A DNA stretch of 64,000 nt, from NCBI RefSeq assembly GCF_000430725.1, contig NZ_KE387209.1, positions 64,415 through 128,414 on the forward strand, read 5' to 3'. This document shows positions 7,869 to 15,424 of this stretch, in pieces (positions within the stretch are counted from its first letter, which is position 1; each line of letters starts with the position of its first letter). Below the pieces are notes generated by a model, which searched no databases, had not been told where the DNA came from, and worked only from the letters and a program-made list of their open reading frames with translations. A program made the position numbers and the translations under genes. The stretch comes from Azohydromonas australica DSM 1124. Its GTDB lineage: Bacteria > Pseudomonadota > Gammaproteobacteria > Burkholderiales > Burkholderiaceae_C.

Positions 7869-10800
7869 CTATCGCATGCGGCGCCGGCGTGCCGGTGCTG
7901 GCTGCGGATTCGCAGCGCCGCCTCCTGCCGTTGGCTCCGCCGAACCACACGCCCTGGGCTGCACCGAGCCGGACAGGGCGGCGGCCTCCATCGGCGCCGT
8001 GGATGCCGTCCGAACTGCCGACCCGAGCCTGGCGACAGCCGCCTTGAAGCCGGGCTGCCCGGTTGTTTCAGCGCCGGGCCCGTACTTCTGCAGTGCCAAG
8101 GCATGTGCTGCCGCGAGTGCGTTCCGGTGCGCAAGCGCGCCTGGCAGGACCTCGATGCGTTGTCCGTGGTCGATGAATACCTCGTCGCCTGCACTGCTTC
8201 GGTAGGACACCGTCCCGTTGCGCAAGACCACGAAGGTGAAACCGTCGCCGAGATCGCAAGCCACGGGGTCGACGGCCTGTGCGCCTCGAAACCCGTCCAC
8301 GTGCCGTGCATCGGTCAACTCGGCAAGCCGGCGCCTCTCGCGCGGCTCGGCACGGGCCCAGCCGTGAAGCTGGCTGATGGCCGCCGCATCGCCTTGCGCG
8401 GCCCGGTCTGCCACCCATTCCCGAAAGGACATCTGCCTGTCGGCGCGGTCCTTGCGCAGGGCCGCCCTGTCCCGCCTGACCGTCGTGCGCAGTCGCTCTC
8501 GGTCTCGCAACGTTTCGAACGCGATCACGCTGTACAGCGCCTTGCGGGTGGTGGCATCGCGCACCGACGCGCGTACTTGCGCACGTTGGCACCGCGAAGC
8601 GGCACGCAGTTCCTCGAAACGCTGCTTCACGGTTGCCTCGTCAAGGGCTCGAAGTTCGAAGCCCGCTCGGTACTTCTCGTAGCGCTCCCGCAACCCGCGC
8701 AGTGCGTCGGCGCGTTCGTGACGCCGCTGCTCGCTGAGCGCCGGGTCGTGAACCGGCTCGCGGAACCGGTCATACCGCTGCTGCGCGAGTGGACGCGGCG
8801 TCGACGGCGCCTTGTAGGCACCCAACGTCCTAGTCAGGCGCGGCAGCGACAAGCTCTCATGCATGTCGCTGGCCTTGACAGGAGTCCTGCTTTCTCCACT
8901 CAGGTCGTACACGGCCAGCCCCTGTCCCTTGGGACGCAACTCCAGCCCGAAGCGCGCCAGGGTCGCGTGCAGGTTGTCCCAGCCAGGCTTGGGGCCGGAG
9001 AGCAGCTTCAGCACCGCGGCCTTGGGCTCGCCGCGTGCGTATGTGAAGAGGCTCTCGGCACCGGCATGGCGCTCCATGTCGGCAGCACGGATGGGCAGCC
9101 TCTCGGTGGTGTCTGGCGCCTGCCTGGCCCAGTCGATGACCTTCTGCCCGCCCCTGTCGAACACCGCATAGGGGCCCGAGTCATGCTTCCACCCGTGCTG
9201 CAGCTCCAGCTCGCGCATCGCGCGGTCGAGCTTGAAGTAGTCACGGTCCGGGTAGACGGCGGCGAATGTGCCGGGATGCACACGGTTGACCGCGACGTGC
9301 AGGTGCGCATGAGCCGTGTCCCGATGCACTGCGAACACGTACTGGTGATCCTGCATGCCGACCGCGCTCAGCGCATGCCGCCCGCAGGCGAAGGCCTGCT
9401 CATCGGTAGGCGTCTCGCCGCAGGGCCAGGACAGCACGACGTGATAGACCGGGTCCTTGACGCGCGCATTCTGTGCCGCCACCGCTCTCATCTCCGCTGC
9501 GGCCGTCTCCAACGACAGGCAGTTGTGTTCGCAGGACGTGCCGCTGGCCGATGTCACCCGATCGGGTTGGCCCAGGAGCCGGGCGAGCTCTCGGTCGGCG
9601 AGAGCACTTGCTGCATCTCCGTGATGTCCTGCGTCAGCGGCTTGAGCATCGCGCGCAAGTGCGGCTCGATGGGATCGGGCTCGGCACCAAGCGCGCCGAT
9701 CAAGCTCGTCAGCCGGTCCAAGATGTGTGCCTGCTGCTTCGACATGGTTTCGAGCAAGGGCAAGACTTCCCTGATGTGTATGGCCATGGACCGCTCCAGA
9801 CAGCGCTGAGAGTTGGAAGAAGAGCGCCTGGGCGCGTGCGACAAGTTCCGTGTCGAGCCGCGGCGCCAGCCGCAGGTACTCGCCGGCAGCCATCAGCCGG
9901 CGGCGCGTGACGTCCAGGGCATGCCGGTATGCTGCCTCGGCTGGACCGGCAGCCTCCTCCGGGCTGCCCAGCCGGCTTTCGCCGCGAAGCGGCAGCCGGC
10001 CAAGTTGCTGTGACGCGGCAAGGCGGTTCCTCGTGCTGGACACGCCCGCTGCGCCGCGGCCCCGGGCTGCTTGGAGGTGAAACTGCGCGGCATCCAGGTG
10101 GATCCGGGCCAGTTCCAGCGCCGTGGCCCACTGCGCCGCCATCCCGTGCGCCCCAGGCGTGGCAATTCCACCGCGAGCGAACAAGCCCGCCACGCGCGTG
10201 CAGAGCGCCCGGGCACGGTTGACCAGCGTCGCATCGGCTGCCGATGCTGTCCTCGCGAGTGCCTCGCCGGCTTGGTGCACGTTGCGGCGCACCTGGTCAA
10301 GAGCGTCCTGGCGGTGCACATCCGCAAGGACTGCCAGCGGGCCACGTTGGACTCGACGTGGCCGCCGTGCGGCCTGCCAATGGCCGCGGATGTGGTTTTC
10401 ATCGTCTTGCGGGGCGGCACGCTGTCCAACCGCTTCCAGGTACGCTTGCGCGGCGTCCAGGTGCCCGCGCGCGTGCGCCAGCGTGTTGCCCTGGATCGCT
10501 TTCTCCTTCGGTGTCCCGTGCTGGTCAGTTCCGCACGGGCCAAGCGCTGCCGCAAGCCGCGCGTAACGCGCGCGAGCGCGCACAGAGACTTCCGGGGCCA
10601 ACGAAGGGGCCGCCCGCACCAGCGACTCGCCAGCCGCCAGAACGCGCTCCCGTGCCCGTTCGATCGCCCGCATATGGCCCGCATCTGCATGAGCTCGCTC
10701 AGCCGAAATCAGCGCGGGCCGTGCGCGCTGCCGTTGCGCTGTTGCCCGCGCGTTTTCAGCGCGTGTCCGTGCTGCTGGCGCTGTGCGCATGTCGCGTCGG

Positions 10801-11228
10801 CTTTCAGCGTCCAGATGCTGTTGAGCTTCGCCGAGTCGGCCACCTGCCTGGGCGAGCGCCTCGCCATGCGCTGTCAGCCGGCTTGCTGTGACGTCCGGGG
10901 CAACTCTGCGCGCACCGCTTCGATCTTCAGGTTCTGCACCAGTTCGTCCATGTCGTGGCCCATGGGCACGAGCAGCCGCGCGAGCACTTTCAACACGTCC
11001 TCGGATGGCATGTCGAGCAGCTGCATCAACTCGTCCAGCAGCTTGCAGATGGTCTTCTGCTGCTCCGAGATTTTCACGAGCAGTTCCAAGAACTTGGTCG
11101 TGTCGCTGTCGGTCGCTTGAATGGAGCTCATCGTCGTCGTCCTCTTGCGGCTTCTCGCTCACGTAATTCACGAGAGCGTCGAAGCTCGACCTGCAGTCCT
11201 GCCGGCGTTGCGGCACCTTGGCCAACAT
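7869..11228 (-). CDS. MOBP (TraI/MobA-type) conjugative relaxase with a large repeat insertion
   Basis: This protein nicks oriT, stays bound to the 5' end through a tyrosine and pilots the strand into the recipient. It has 1119 residues, much longer than RP4 TraI (732). The start MLAKVPQRR places a tyrosine exactly at position 22 (ALVNYVSE), as in RP4 TraI. The catalytic region then resumes near residue 566 (NCLSLETAAAEMRAVAAQ), and the metal-binding motif HRDTAHAHLHVAVN is near 633-646. Between about 31 and 560 lies an insertion with three degenerate helical repeats of about 125 residues (AGEYLRLAPRLDTELVARA..., LALARNHVEAA...). The C-terminal half is charged and helical. The start follows the mobC stop by 2 bases. 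Two small genes are embedded in a +1 frame. Confidence 0.88.
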   Translation of the reverse strand: MLAKVPQRRQDCRSSFDALVNYVSEKPQEDDDDELHSSDRQRHDQVLGTARENLGAAEDHLQAAGRVDAAARHAIRGRVESARAAARAHGPRHGRTGAEPEDRSGARRVAPDVTASRLTAHGEALAQAGGRLGEAQQHLDAESRRDMRTAPAARTRAENARATAQRQRARPALISAERAHADAGHMRAIERARERVLAAGESLVRAAPSLAPEVSVRARARYARLAAALGPCGTDQHGTPKEKAIQGNTLAHARGHLDAAQAYLEAVGQRAAPQDDENHIRGHWQAARRPRRVQRGPLAVLADVHRQDALDQVRRNVHQAGEALARTASAADATLVNRARALCTRVAGLFARGGIATPGAHGMAAQWATALELARIHLDAAQFHLQAARGRGAAGVSSTRNRLAASQQLGRLPLRGESRLGSPEEAAGPAEAAYRHALDVTRRRLMAAGEYLRLAPRLDTELVARAQALFFQLSALSGAVHGHTHQGSLALARNHVEAAGTHLGPADELDRRAWCRARSHRAALARDAQAADAGHHGDAASALADRELARLLGQPDRVTSASGTSCEHNCLSLETAAAEMRAVAAQNARVKDPVYHVVLSWPCGETPTDEQAFACGRHALSAVGMQDHQYVFAVHRDTAHAHLHVAVNRVHPGTFAAVYPDRDYFKLDRAMRELELQHGWKHDSGPYAVFDRGGQKVIDWARQAPDTTERLPIRAADMERHAGAESLFTYARGEPKAAVLKLLSGPKPGWDNLHATLARFGLELRPKGQGLAVYDLSGESRTPVKASDMHESLSLPRLTRTLGAYKAPSTPRPLAQQRYDRFREPVHDPALSEQRRHERADALRGLRERYEKYRAGFELRALDEATVKQRFEELRAASRCQRAQVRASVRDATTRKALYSVIAFETLRDRERLRTTVRRDRAALRKDRADRQMSFREWVADRAAQGDAAAISQLHGWARAEPRERRRLAELTDARHVDGFRGAQAVDPVACDLGDGFTFVVLRNGTVSYRSSAGDEVFIDHGQRIEVLPGALAHRNALAAAHALALQKYGPGAETTGQPGFKAAVARLGSAVRTASTAPMEAAALSGSVQPRACGSAEPTAGGGAANPQPAPARRRRMR
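9554..9787 (-). CDS. Small helical protein embedded in the relaxase gene (copy B)
   Basis: A 77-residue frame starting MAIHIREVLPLLETMSKQQ, inside the relaxase gene in the +1 frame. GGAG lies 6 bases before the ATG. The sequence aligns with the other embedded frame at 10874-11131: both share LL..(I/M)S(E/K)QQ..I...L..L...L, then a later (L)L.P...D(M/I).E(L/M).Q.L. Shared similarity, equal frame offset and good ribosome binding sites argue that both are real genes. RSF1010 mobB is a known precedent for a mobilisation gene lying inside a relaxase gene in another frame. Function is unknown; a relaxosome accessory role is inference. Confidence 0.5.
   Translation of the reverse strand: MAIHIREVLPLLETMSKQQAHILDRLTSLIGALGAEPDPIEPHLRAMLKPLTQDITEMQQVLSPTESSPGSWANPIG
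10874..11131 (-). CDS. Small helical protein embedded in the relaxase gene (copy A)
   Basis: An 85-residue frame (MSSIQATDSDTTKFLELLVK...) lying inside the relaxase gene, +1 relative to it. AGAGGA precedes the ATG with 8 bases of spacing. Its composition (Leu, Glu, Lys, Met and Ile, few Arg and Trp) is that of a genuine helical protein and is unlike the Arg/Trp-rich nonsense usually read from alternative frames in this DNA. It is related to copy B at 9554-9787. The two copies sit at the two ends of the relaxase insertion, which suggests that the insertion grew by duplication of this overlapping segment. Confidence 0.55.
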   Translation of the reverse strand: MSSIQATDSDTTKFLELLVKISEQQKTICKLLDELMQLLDMPSEDVLKVLARLLVPMGHDMDELVQNLKIEAVRAELPRTSQQAG

Positions 11229-11230
11229 GC

Positions 11231-11527
11231 TCAGCTTCCCAGTCGCGTGATGGCCCGCGTGATCTCGGCCAGCAGCGCCGCGTACTCGCGCTGCAGGGCA
11301 CCGCCACCTTCGCGGAACAACGCCTTCTGCTGTCCGCCGAGCAGTCGCAGCTCGTTGAGGATGTGCTCGTCGACGCGCGTCTTCGTTTTGCGTCCCAGGG
11401 CCGCAGCAAGCATGAACTGGCCCACGCTCATGCCACAGTCGGCGGCCTTCTCGCGCACGGTCTGCCTCTCGTGTTCGTGGCAGCGAACCCGCGGCAGCAT
11501 CGCTGTGCGCTTGCGCTTTTCGCTCAT
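11231..11527 (-). CDS. mobC: MobC/TraJ-type relaxosome accessory protein
   Basis: A 98-residue oriT-binding accessory protein. The N-terminus RVRCHEHERQTVREKAADCGMSVGQFMLAAALGR is the ribbon-helix-helix pattern of the MobC/NikA/TraJ group. The C-terminus (LNELRLLGGQQKALFREGG) is the usual helical tail that contacts the relaxase. It ends 2 bases before the relaxase start, so the two are coupled. I chose the ATG at 11527; an in-frame ATG at 11548 would add seven residues. It faces away from the traK-like gene, with the candidate oriT between them, as in IncP plasmids. Confidence 0.85.
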   Translation of the reverse strand: MSEKRKRTAMLPRVRCHEHERQTVREKAADCGMSVGQFMLAAALGRKTKTRVDEHILNELRLLGGQQKALFREGGGALQREYAALLAEITRAITRLGS

Positions 11528-11628
11528 GCTCACTGGTGACCTTCCCATGCACGTCGGGGTCTCGGGGCGTGGCCCTGAGCAAGGGTCAAGCGCAGTGCAG
11601 GAAGTGCAACGACTGGAGCGCAGTCGGT

Positions 11629-11670
11629 TGTACGCACGCCGTTGGCGGCGGGAGTACACGCCCTACCCTG
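11629..11670 (+). other. oriT: Candidate origin of transfer (oriT) with predicted nick site
   Basis: A 12-base inverted repeat (TGTACGCACGCC at 11629-11640, GGCGGGAGTACA at 11647-11658; 10 of 12 positions pair) is followed by CGCCCTACCCTGT. The last part resembles the IncP-type nick consensus YATCCTG-Y, which would put the nick after base 11670. It lies between mobC and the divergent traK-like gene, the place where IncP plasmids carry oriT. The similarity is short and the nick strand is inferred. Confidence 0.6.
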
Positions 11671-11786
11671 TCCCGGCACCATGCCCCTTGCCCGGTACAG
11701 CACCGTATCACCCGTTCCGTATTATGTCTAGAATGCGGAAAACAATCCCGCGTGGATCAACTTCGCTTCAGGAAATGGATGGCCCC

Positions 11787-12596
11787 ATGGAGATCACCGT
11801 TGCACAGGTTGATGACCTCCGGTTGAAGCTGCGGGAGATGCCTGCGCAAGAAGAGACCAAGCAGAAGTTGACGCTGCAGCAGGCCATTGCCCGGATGGCC
11901 GACGAGCTCACCGAACTGCAGCGCCGGGGATACTCCATGGACGACATCGCGAACATCCTTCGCGGGACCGGTCTGGAGATTTCGCCGCAGTCGTTGAAGA
12001 GCTACCTGAGCCGCTCTCGGAACACGACCAAGCAACGCCGCGGTCGCAGCAACGCCGCTGCGACTCGCAGCAACGCCGCTGCGACTCGCAGCAAGAAGGC
12101 AAGTGGCAAGGAACCGTCTCGAGGACAAGCCGTGACATGCGGTCAGGGCGCGTCCGAGCATGCGATCGGTCACGCTCCGGTGACCCATGCACCTTCACCA
12201 ATCGATGAACGTCTGGAGGGCTTGCCGGGGGACGAGAGTAGGAACAGCCACACCGACAGCACAAGCGGCCGTCCCGGGAACGACATGAGCGACAGTGCCG
12301 TGGATACCCGAGTGGATCGTGACGTGGATGGCCCTGTGGATAGCGAAGTGGATGGCCGAGTGGATCGCGCAGTGGAGCGCCGAGTTGAAACCCTTCGGGA
12401 CGGATCTGTGAACGGAGCCGGGAACCTGCGTGGGGCTGTACAGAAAGACGGATCTGGAGGCGCGTCAGGCGACAGCGCTGGGGAGAGACTGCAGAACCGG
12501 GCAGACAGCCCTGCTGTCAGCAGCACGCGGGATCAACCACAAGCAGCGCATCGCAGCAGCAGTTTCGTGCCGCGCGCGGATTCCCCAGTGATCTGA
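11787..12596 (+). CDS. TraK-like oriT-region protein with repetitive tail
   Basis: A 269-residue protein. The N-terminal third (about residues 30-75) is a helical DNA-binding-like domain, QQAIARMADELTELQRRGYSMDDIANILRGTGLEIS, followed by SLKSYLSRSR, similar in style to plasmid proteins that bind near oriT. The rest is low complexity: two copies of RSNAAAT and a stretch of VD-type dipeptides (DTRVDRDVDGPVDSEVDG). Position and strand match traK of IncP plasmids or mobC of pTF-FC2, just before the ParA-like gene. The family assignment rests on synteny and the N-terminal domain. An ATG at 11775 is an alternative start. Confidence 0.65.
   Translation: MEITVAQVDDLRLKLREMPAQEETKQKLTLQQAIARMADELTELQRRGYSMDDIANILRGTGLEISPQSLKSYLSRSRNTTKQRRGRSNAAATRSNAAATRSKKASGKEPSRGQAVTCGQGASEHAIGHAPVTHAPSPIDERLEGLPGDESRNSHTDSTSGRPGNDMSDSAVDTRVDRDVDGPVDSEVDGRVDRAVERRVETLRDGSVNGAGNLRGAVQKDGSGGASGDSAGERLQNRADSPAVSSTRDQPQAAHRSSSFVPRADSPVI
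12045..12086 (+). repeat. Tandem 21-bp direct repeat inside the traK-like gene
   Basis: Two perfect copies of a 21-base unit (12045-12065 and 12066-12086), each encoding RSNAAAT; a third partial copy follows. The unit is a multiple of three, so copy-number change would leave the reading frame intact. It probably expands or shrinks by slippage. Confidence 0.9.
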
Positions 12597-12606
12597 AAGG
12601 TACGTC

Positions 12607-13290
12607 ATGAAGCGACGGATTTACATTGCGGGTGGAAGCAAGGGCGGCGTCGGGAAGTCGATCCAGAGCGTTGCGCTCATCGACACGCTCACCTCTCGCG
12701 GTGAGAAGGTATTGTTGATCGAGTCCGACACCTCCAATCCGGACGTGTGGAAGATGTACAGCGGTGAAGTCCAAGCCGAGCTTGTCGATCTCGATGATGC
12801 CAACGGCTGGATCGATCTGGTGAACGTCTGCGATCAGAACCCGGATCACGCGGTCGTGGTGAACACGGCCGCGCGGAACAACCGGGGCGTGACGGCCTAC
12901 GGGCAGACGCTCAACAGCACCCTGAGTGAGCTGCAGCGGGATCTCGTGACGCTGTGGGTCATCAACCGACAGCGCGACAGCCTGGAGCTGCTGCGCGACT
13001 ACATGGAGGCCTTGCCCGGGTCGAGAACGCATGTGGTGCGCAACAGCTACTTCGGAGAGGAGCGCAAGTTCGAGCTCTACAACGGCTCGCAGATACGCAA
13101 GACCGTTGAAGACGCTGGCGGCCGGTCGCTGACGCTGCCGGACCTGGCTGACCGGGTCAGCGACGATCTCTACAGCCGCCGCCTGTCGATCTCTGCTGCG
13201 ATGAAGGAATTGCCGCTGGGCAATCGCGCGGAGTTGGCGCGCTGGCGCGCGGATGTGCATTCGATGCTCGGGACGGTCCTGGATGGCTGA
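12607..13290 (+). CDS. ParA/TraL-like ATPase of the mobilisation module
   Basis: A 227-residue P-loop ATPase of the ParA/MinD superfamily. The deviant Walker A motif GGSKGGVGKS is at residues 9-18, and ESDTSNPDVW follows a beta strand where these proteins have their Walker A' aspartate. It resembles the TraL (RP4), MobD (pTF-FC2) and StbB (R388) group, which sits in the leading region next to oriT rather than in a partition locus, and no ParB gene is present. The start is preceded by AAAGG. The stop overlaps the next gene (ATGGCTGA). Confidence 0.85.
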   Translation: MKRRIYIAGGSKGGVGKSIQSVALIDTLTSRGEKVLLIESDTSNPDVWKMYSGEVQAELVDLDDANGWIDLVNVCDQNPDHAVVVNTAARNNRGVTAYGQTLNSTLSELQRDLVTLWVINRQRDSLELLRDYMEALPGSRTHVVRNSYFGEERKFELYNGSQIRKTVEDAGGRSLTLPDLADRVSDDLYSRRLSISAAMKELPLGNRAELARWRADVHSMLGTVLDG

Positions 13291-13930
13291 GCTCGAAACA
13301 GCGTTTGCCACACTGCTGGGCCGGCAGCCGACGCAGCAGGAGATCCAGGAGCTGTACCGGGTCAAGAACGCGCTCCACATCGGCGACAACGACGCGTTGT
13401 GGATCGTGCTGATGGCCCTTCAGTCTTACGAAACGCTGTATCGCAGGGTGCCCGCGACCATCGGCGAGGAAGTTCGCAAGATCGTGGCTGACCAGCGCAC
13501 GCTGATCGCACAGACTGCTGAGGCGGAAACGAAGCGCGCATTCAACTCGCTGGCCGAAGCCGTCAGCCAGGCAAGCGTCGCGGTCGCTGCGACGGCAGCC
13601 GAGTCCCGCCGCGTCCTGGCGTGGGGCTGGGCCCTGCTGGCGCTGGTCGGGTTCGGCTCGCTGTGCATGGTGGTCGGGGCCTCGCTGGCGACGGGACATG
13701 CGCCACCCTGGCTGAGACACCCGACGGGAACAGGCATGTCCGCAGCCCTCCTCAGTGCGCTTGCGCAGACCCCCGCCGGCTGGATCGCAGCGCTCGCAGG
13801 CGGAGCGGCCGCAGTCATGGCGCTCTGGCAGTCCAGGGCCGAAATTCGCGCAGGGCAGCGTCTGGGCATGGTGGCATCCGCCCTATGCCTCATCGCGCTT
13901 TGCGTCGCTTTCCTGTTGCCGACGCTGTGA
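13283..13930 (+). CDS. TraM/MobE-like membrane protein
   Basis: A 215-residue protein. The first half is soluble and helical (LLGRQPTQQEIQELYRVKNALHIGDNDALWIVLMALQSYE), then a long helix (about 65-115) leads to three hydrophobic segments near 120-142, 155-180 and 195-213, so the protein is probably anchored with a cytosolic N-terminus. The ATG lies inside the last codons of the ParA-like gene. Position and design match TraM of RP4 and MobE of pTF-FC2. It may help anchor the relaxosome to the membrane, which is inference. Confidence 0.75.
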   Translation: MAELETAFATLLGRQPTQQEIQELYRVKNALHIGDNDALWIVLMALQSYETLYRRVPATIGEEVRKIVADQRTLIAQTAEAETKRAFNSLAEAVSQASVAVAATAAESRRVLAWGWALLALVGFGSLCMVVGASLATGHAPPWLRHPTGTGMSAALLSALAQTPAGWIAALAGGAAAVMALWQSRAEIRAGQRLGMVASALCLIALCVAFLLPTL

Positions 13931-14095
13931 CCTGCACTTGGCGGTTGCTGCTGGCACTGCTCGCACCGCGCGTCAGCAGTAGCGGCCAATGCGGCACAGC
14001 GAACTGCCGTCGCCGCCGCGACAGCTTGCACCCCGTAACCAGCACACTGGCATTGCGCACCCGCAGCGCCAGCGTGCGCCGAAAGGGTCACGTAT

Positions 14096-15154
14096 TCAGA
14101 TTGCAGCCTCGGACAGGGCACCAGCCTTCACCGCCAACTCGCGCACGGCGTCCCAGGCGCGCAGCTTCAGGCCCTCGCCGGCGCCGAACCAGGCACTCGC
14201 CATGCGTGTGTCGTCGGTCCTGCCGCGCTCGTGGTCCACATAATCCGTGACCGCGTTGAGCAGCGCCCACGCGCTGCTCGTGCCGCACAGGTCGGCGCCG
14301 ATCTGCTCGCCGCCGAAGAGGTCCATGAGGCGCTTGTAGCCCCGGCTGGCGCGTACATCCCGCACCGCCTTGCCTTTCGGCGTAGCCTGGATGGACAGCA
14401 GCAAGTCGGTCATGAAGTTGTCGGCCTGCGCTTCGCTTACGGGAACCTCGGCCAGCAGCCGTGCGTCCACCAGCCAGCGCTCCCACACGGAAGCCACGAT
14501 GCCGAGTTGTTGGCGCACTGCTTCGCCGTCGAACTTTTGGACGTGGGGGACTCGGACGCATTGCACGACAGCACCTTCAGTCTTGTCGGCCTCGGTCTGC
14601 CCCATGCCGGCCGCGCCGGCGGCCATCGTCAGCGTGTTGTGGCAGACCACGCGCACCGTCGTGAACTTGGCGACCGTGGCCATGGTGCCGTCGTAGCTTG
14701 TGGCCAGGAGCACGTAGGGCCGCACCACGTCGTGGCCGATCACCGGCGCGCCATCGCTTACCTTCGCGAGCCCCCACACGCGCCGGCCTTCTGCCAGCAC
14801 GCCTGCGGTTTCCAGGCTGAAGCCACCCAGGTCAGCGAGCTTGCCGAAGAACTCCAGGACCTCGCCCGGCTGCACTACCCGGTAGTCCGTAGCGACCACC
14901 GAAAGCGCCGCGCCCGTGTCCGAGCGGTAAAGCACGTCCCGGCCCGCCATCGCCTCGATGCGATCCGAGGCACCGGCATGGGCACGCTGGAACAGGACGG
15001 GCGTGCGCTCGACGCTGTAAGCCAGGCCAGCCTCGCGGCGCCAGGTATCGAGATCCGCGCCGCGCGTCAGGCGCTGGCCGAGCTTGTGCCAGGGAGCATC
15101 GCCGACGTAGGCAATCGCAGCTTGGCCAGTAGAGGTGTCGATCATGTGGGCCAT
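14096..15154 (-). CDS. DUF932 (phage/plasmid-like) protein
   Basis: A 352-residue protein of the DUF932 family common on large plasmids and ICEs. Typical family segments are present: AYVGDAPWHKLGQRL near the N-terminus, VVATDYRVVQPGEVLEFF, and the core TTVRVVCHNTLTMA. The C-terminal part (SRGYKRLMDLFGGEQIG, then SAWALLNAVTDYVDHERGR) is also typical. GGAGA lies 7 bases before the ATG. Molecular function is unknown. It is transcribed away from the small protein at 15251, and the palindromes between them may control both. Confidence 0.9.
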   Translation of the reverse strand: MAHMIDTSTGQAAIAYVGDAPWHKLGQRLTRGADLDTWRREAGLAYSVERTPVLFQRAHAGASDRIEAMAGRDVLYRSDTGAALSVVATDYRVVQPGEVLEFFGKLADLGGFSLETAGVLAEGRRVWGLAKVSDGAPVIGHDVVRPYVLLATSYDGTMATVAKFTTVRVVCHNTLTMAAGAAGMGQTEADKTEGAVVQCVRVPHVQKFDGEAVRQQLGIVASVWERWLVDARLLAEVPVSEAQADNFMTDLLLSIQATPKGKAVRDVRASRGYKRLMDLFGGEQIGADLCGTSSAWALLNAVTDYVDHERGRTDDTRMASAWFGAGEGLKLRAWDAVRELAVKAGALSEAAI

Positions 15155-15207
15155 GGCGTTTCTCCGGTGGATAGCAGCGTGGTGCTGCCATGTCGAAATA
15201 GTACGTC

Positions 15208-15242
15208 GTTACGCGTAACGAGTCAATGGCGTTACGCGTATC
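15208..15242. promoter_or_regulatory. Tandem palindromic operators between DUF932 and a small basic protein gene
   Basis: GTTACGCGTAAC at 15208-15219 is a perfect 12-base palindrome. GTTACGCGTATC at 15231-15242 repeats it with one change. The starts are 23 bases apart, about two helical turns, so two dimers could bind the same face of the DNA. The second site ends 9 bases before the ATG at 15251, which suggests autoregulation by that small protein or control by another plasmid repressor. Confidence 0.65.
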
Positions 15243-15250
15243 ATGGGAAC

Positions 15251-15424
15251 ATGGACAGCCCTAAGCCAAAGCCCACAGCCAAGTCGAACAAGGAACGCCA
15301 GGAGGCACTGCGCCAACGCCGCGAGGAGCAAGGCATGACGGAGCTGCGCGGCCTGTACGCCCCCACGGAGCTGCACGCAGAGATCAAGCAGCGCATCCGG
15401 CATTGGCTCAAGAGCCGCCGCTGA
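15251..15424 (+). CDS. Small basic protein, possible plasmid regulator
   Basis: A 57-residue, strongly basic protein (MDSPKPKPTAKSNKERQEALRQRREEQGMTELRG). The C-terminal half, LYAPTELHAEIKQRIRHWLKSRR, is consistent with a short ribbon-helix-helix type repressor: a strand-like segment followed by helices. It starts 9 bases after the second of two palindromes. No clear Shine-Dalgarno sequence is seen. DNA binding and autoregulation are inferred from size, charge and the operators. Confidence 0.6.
   Translation: MDSPKPKPTAKSNKERQEALRQRREEQGMTELRGLYAPTELHAEIKQRIRHWLKSRR

Noticed and set aside
8103..9809. Long + strand frame opposite the relaxase
   Set aside because: Antisense shadow of a GC-rich gene; the minus strand carries the relaxase motifs.
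12280..12400. Repetitive GTGGAT-type sequence that could suggest a CRISPR or regulatory repeat
   Set aside because: Spacing is irregular and the units encode VD dipeptides in the traK-like gene; there are no spacers.
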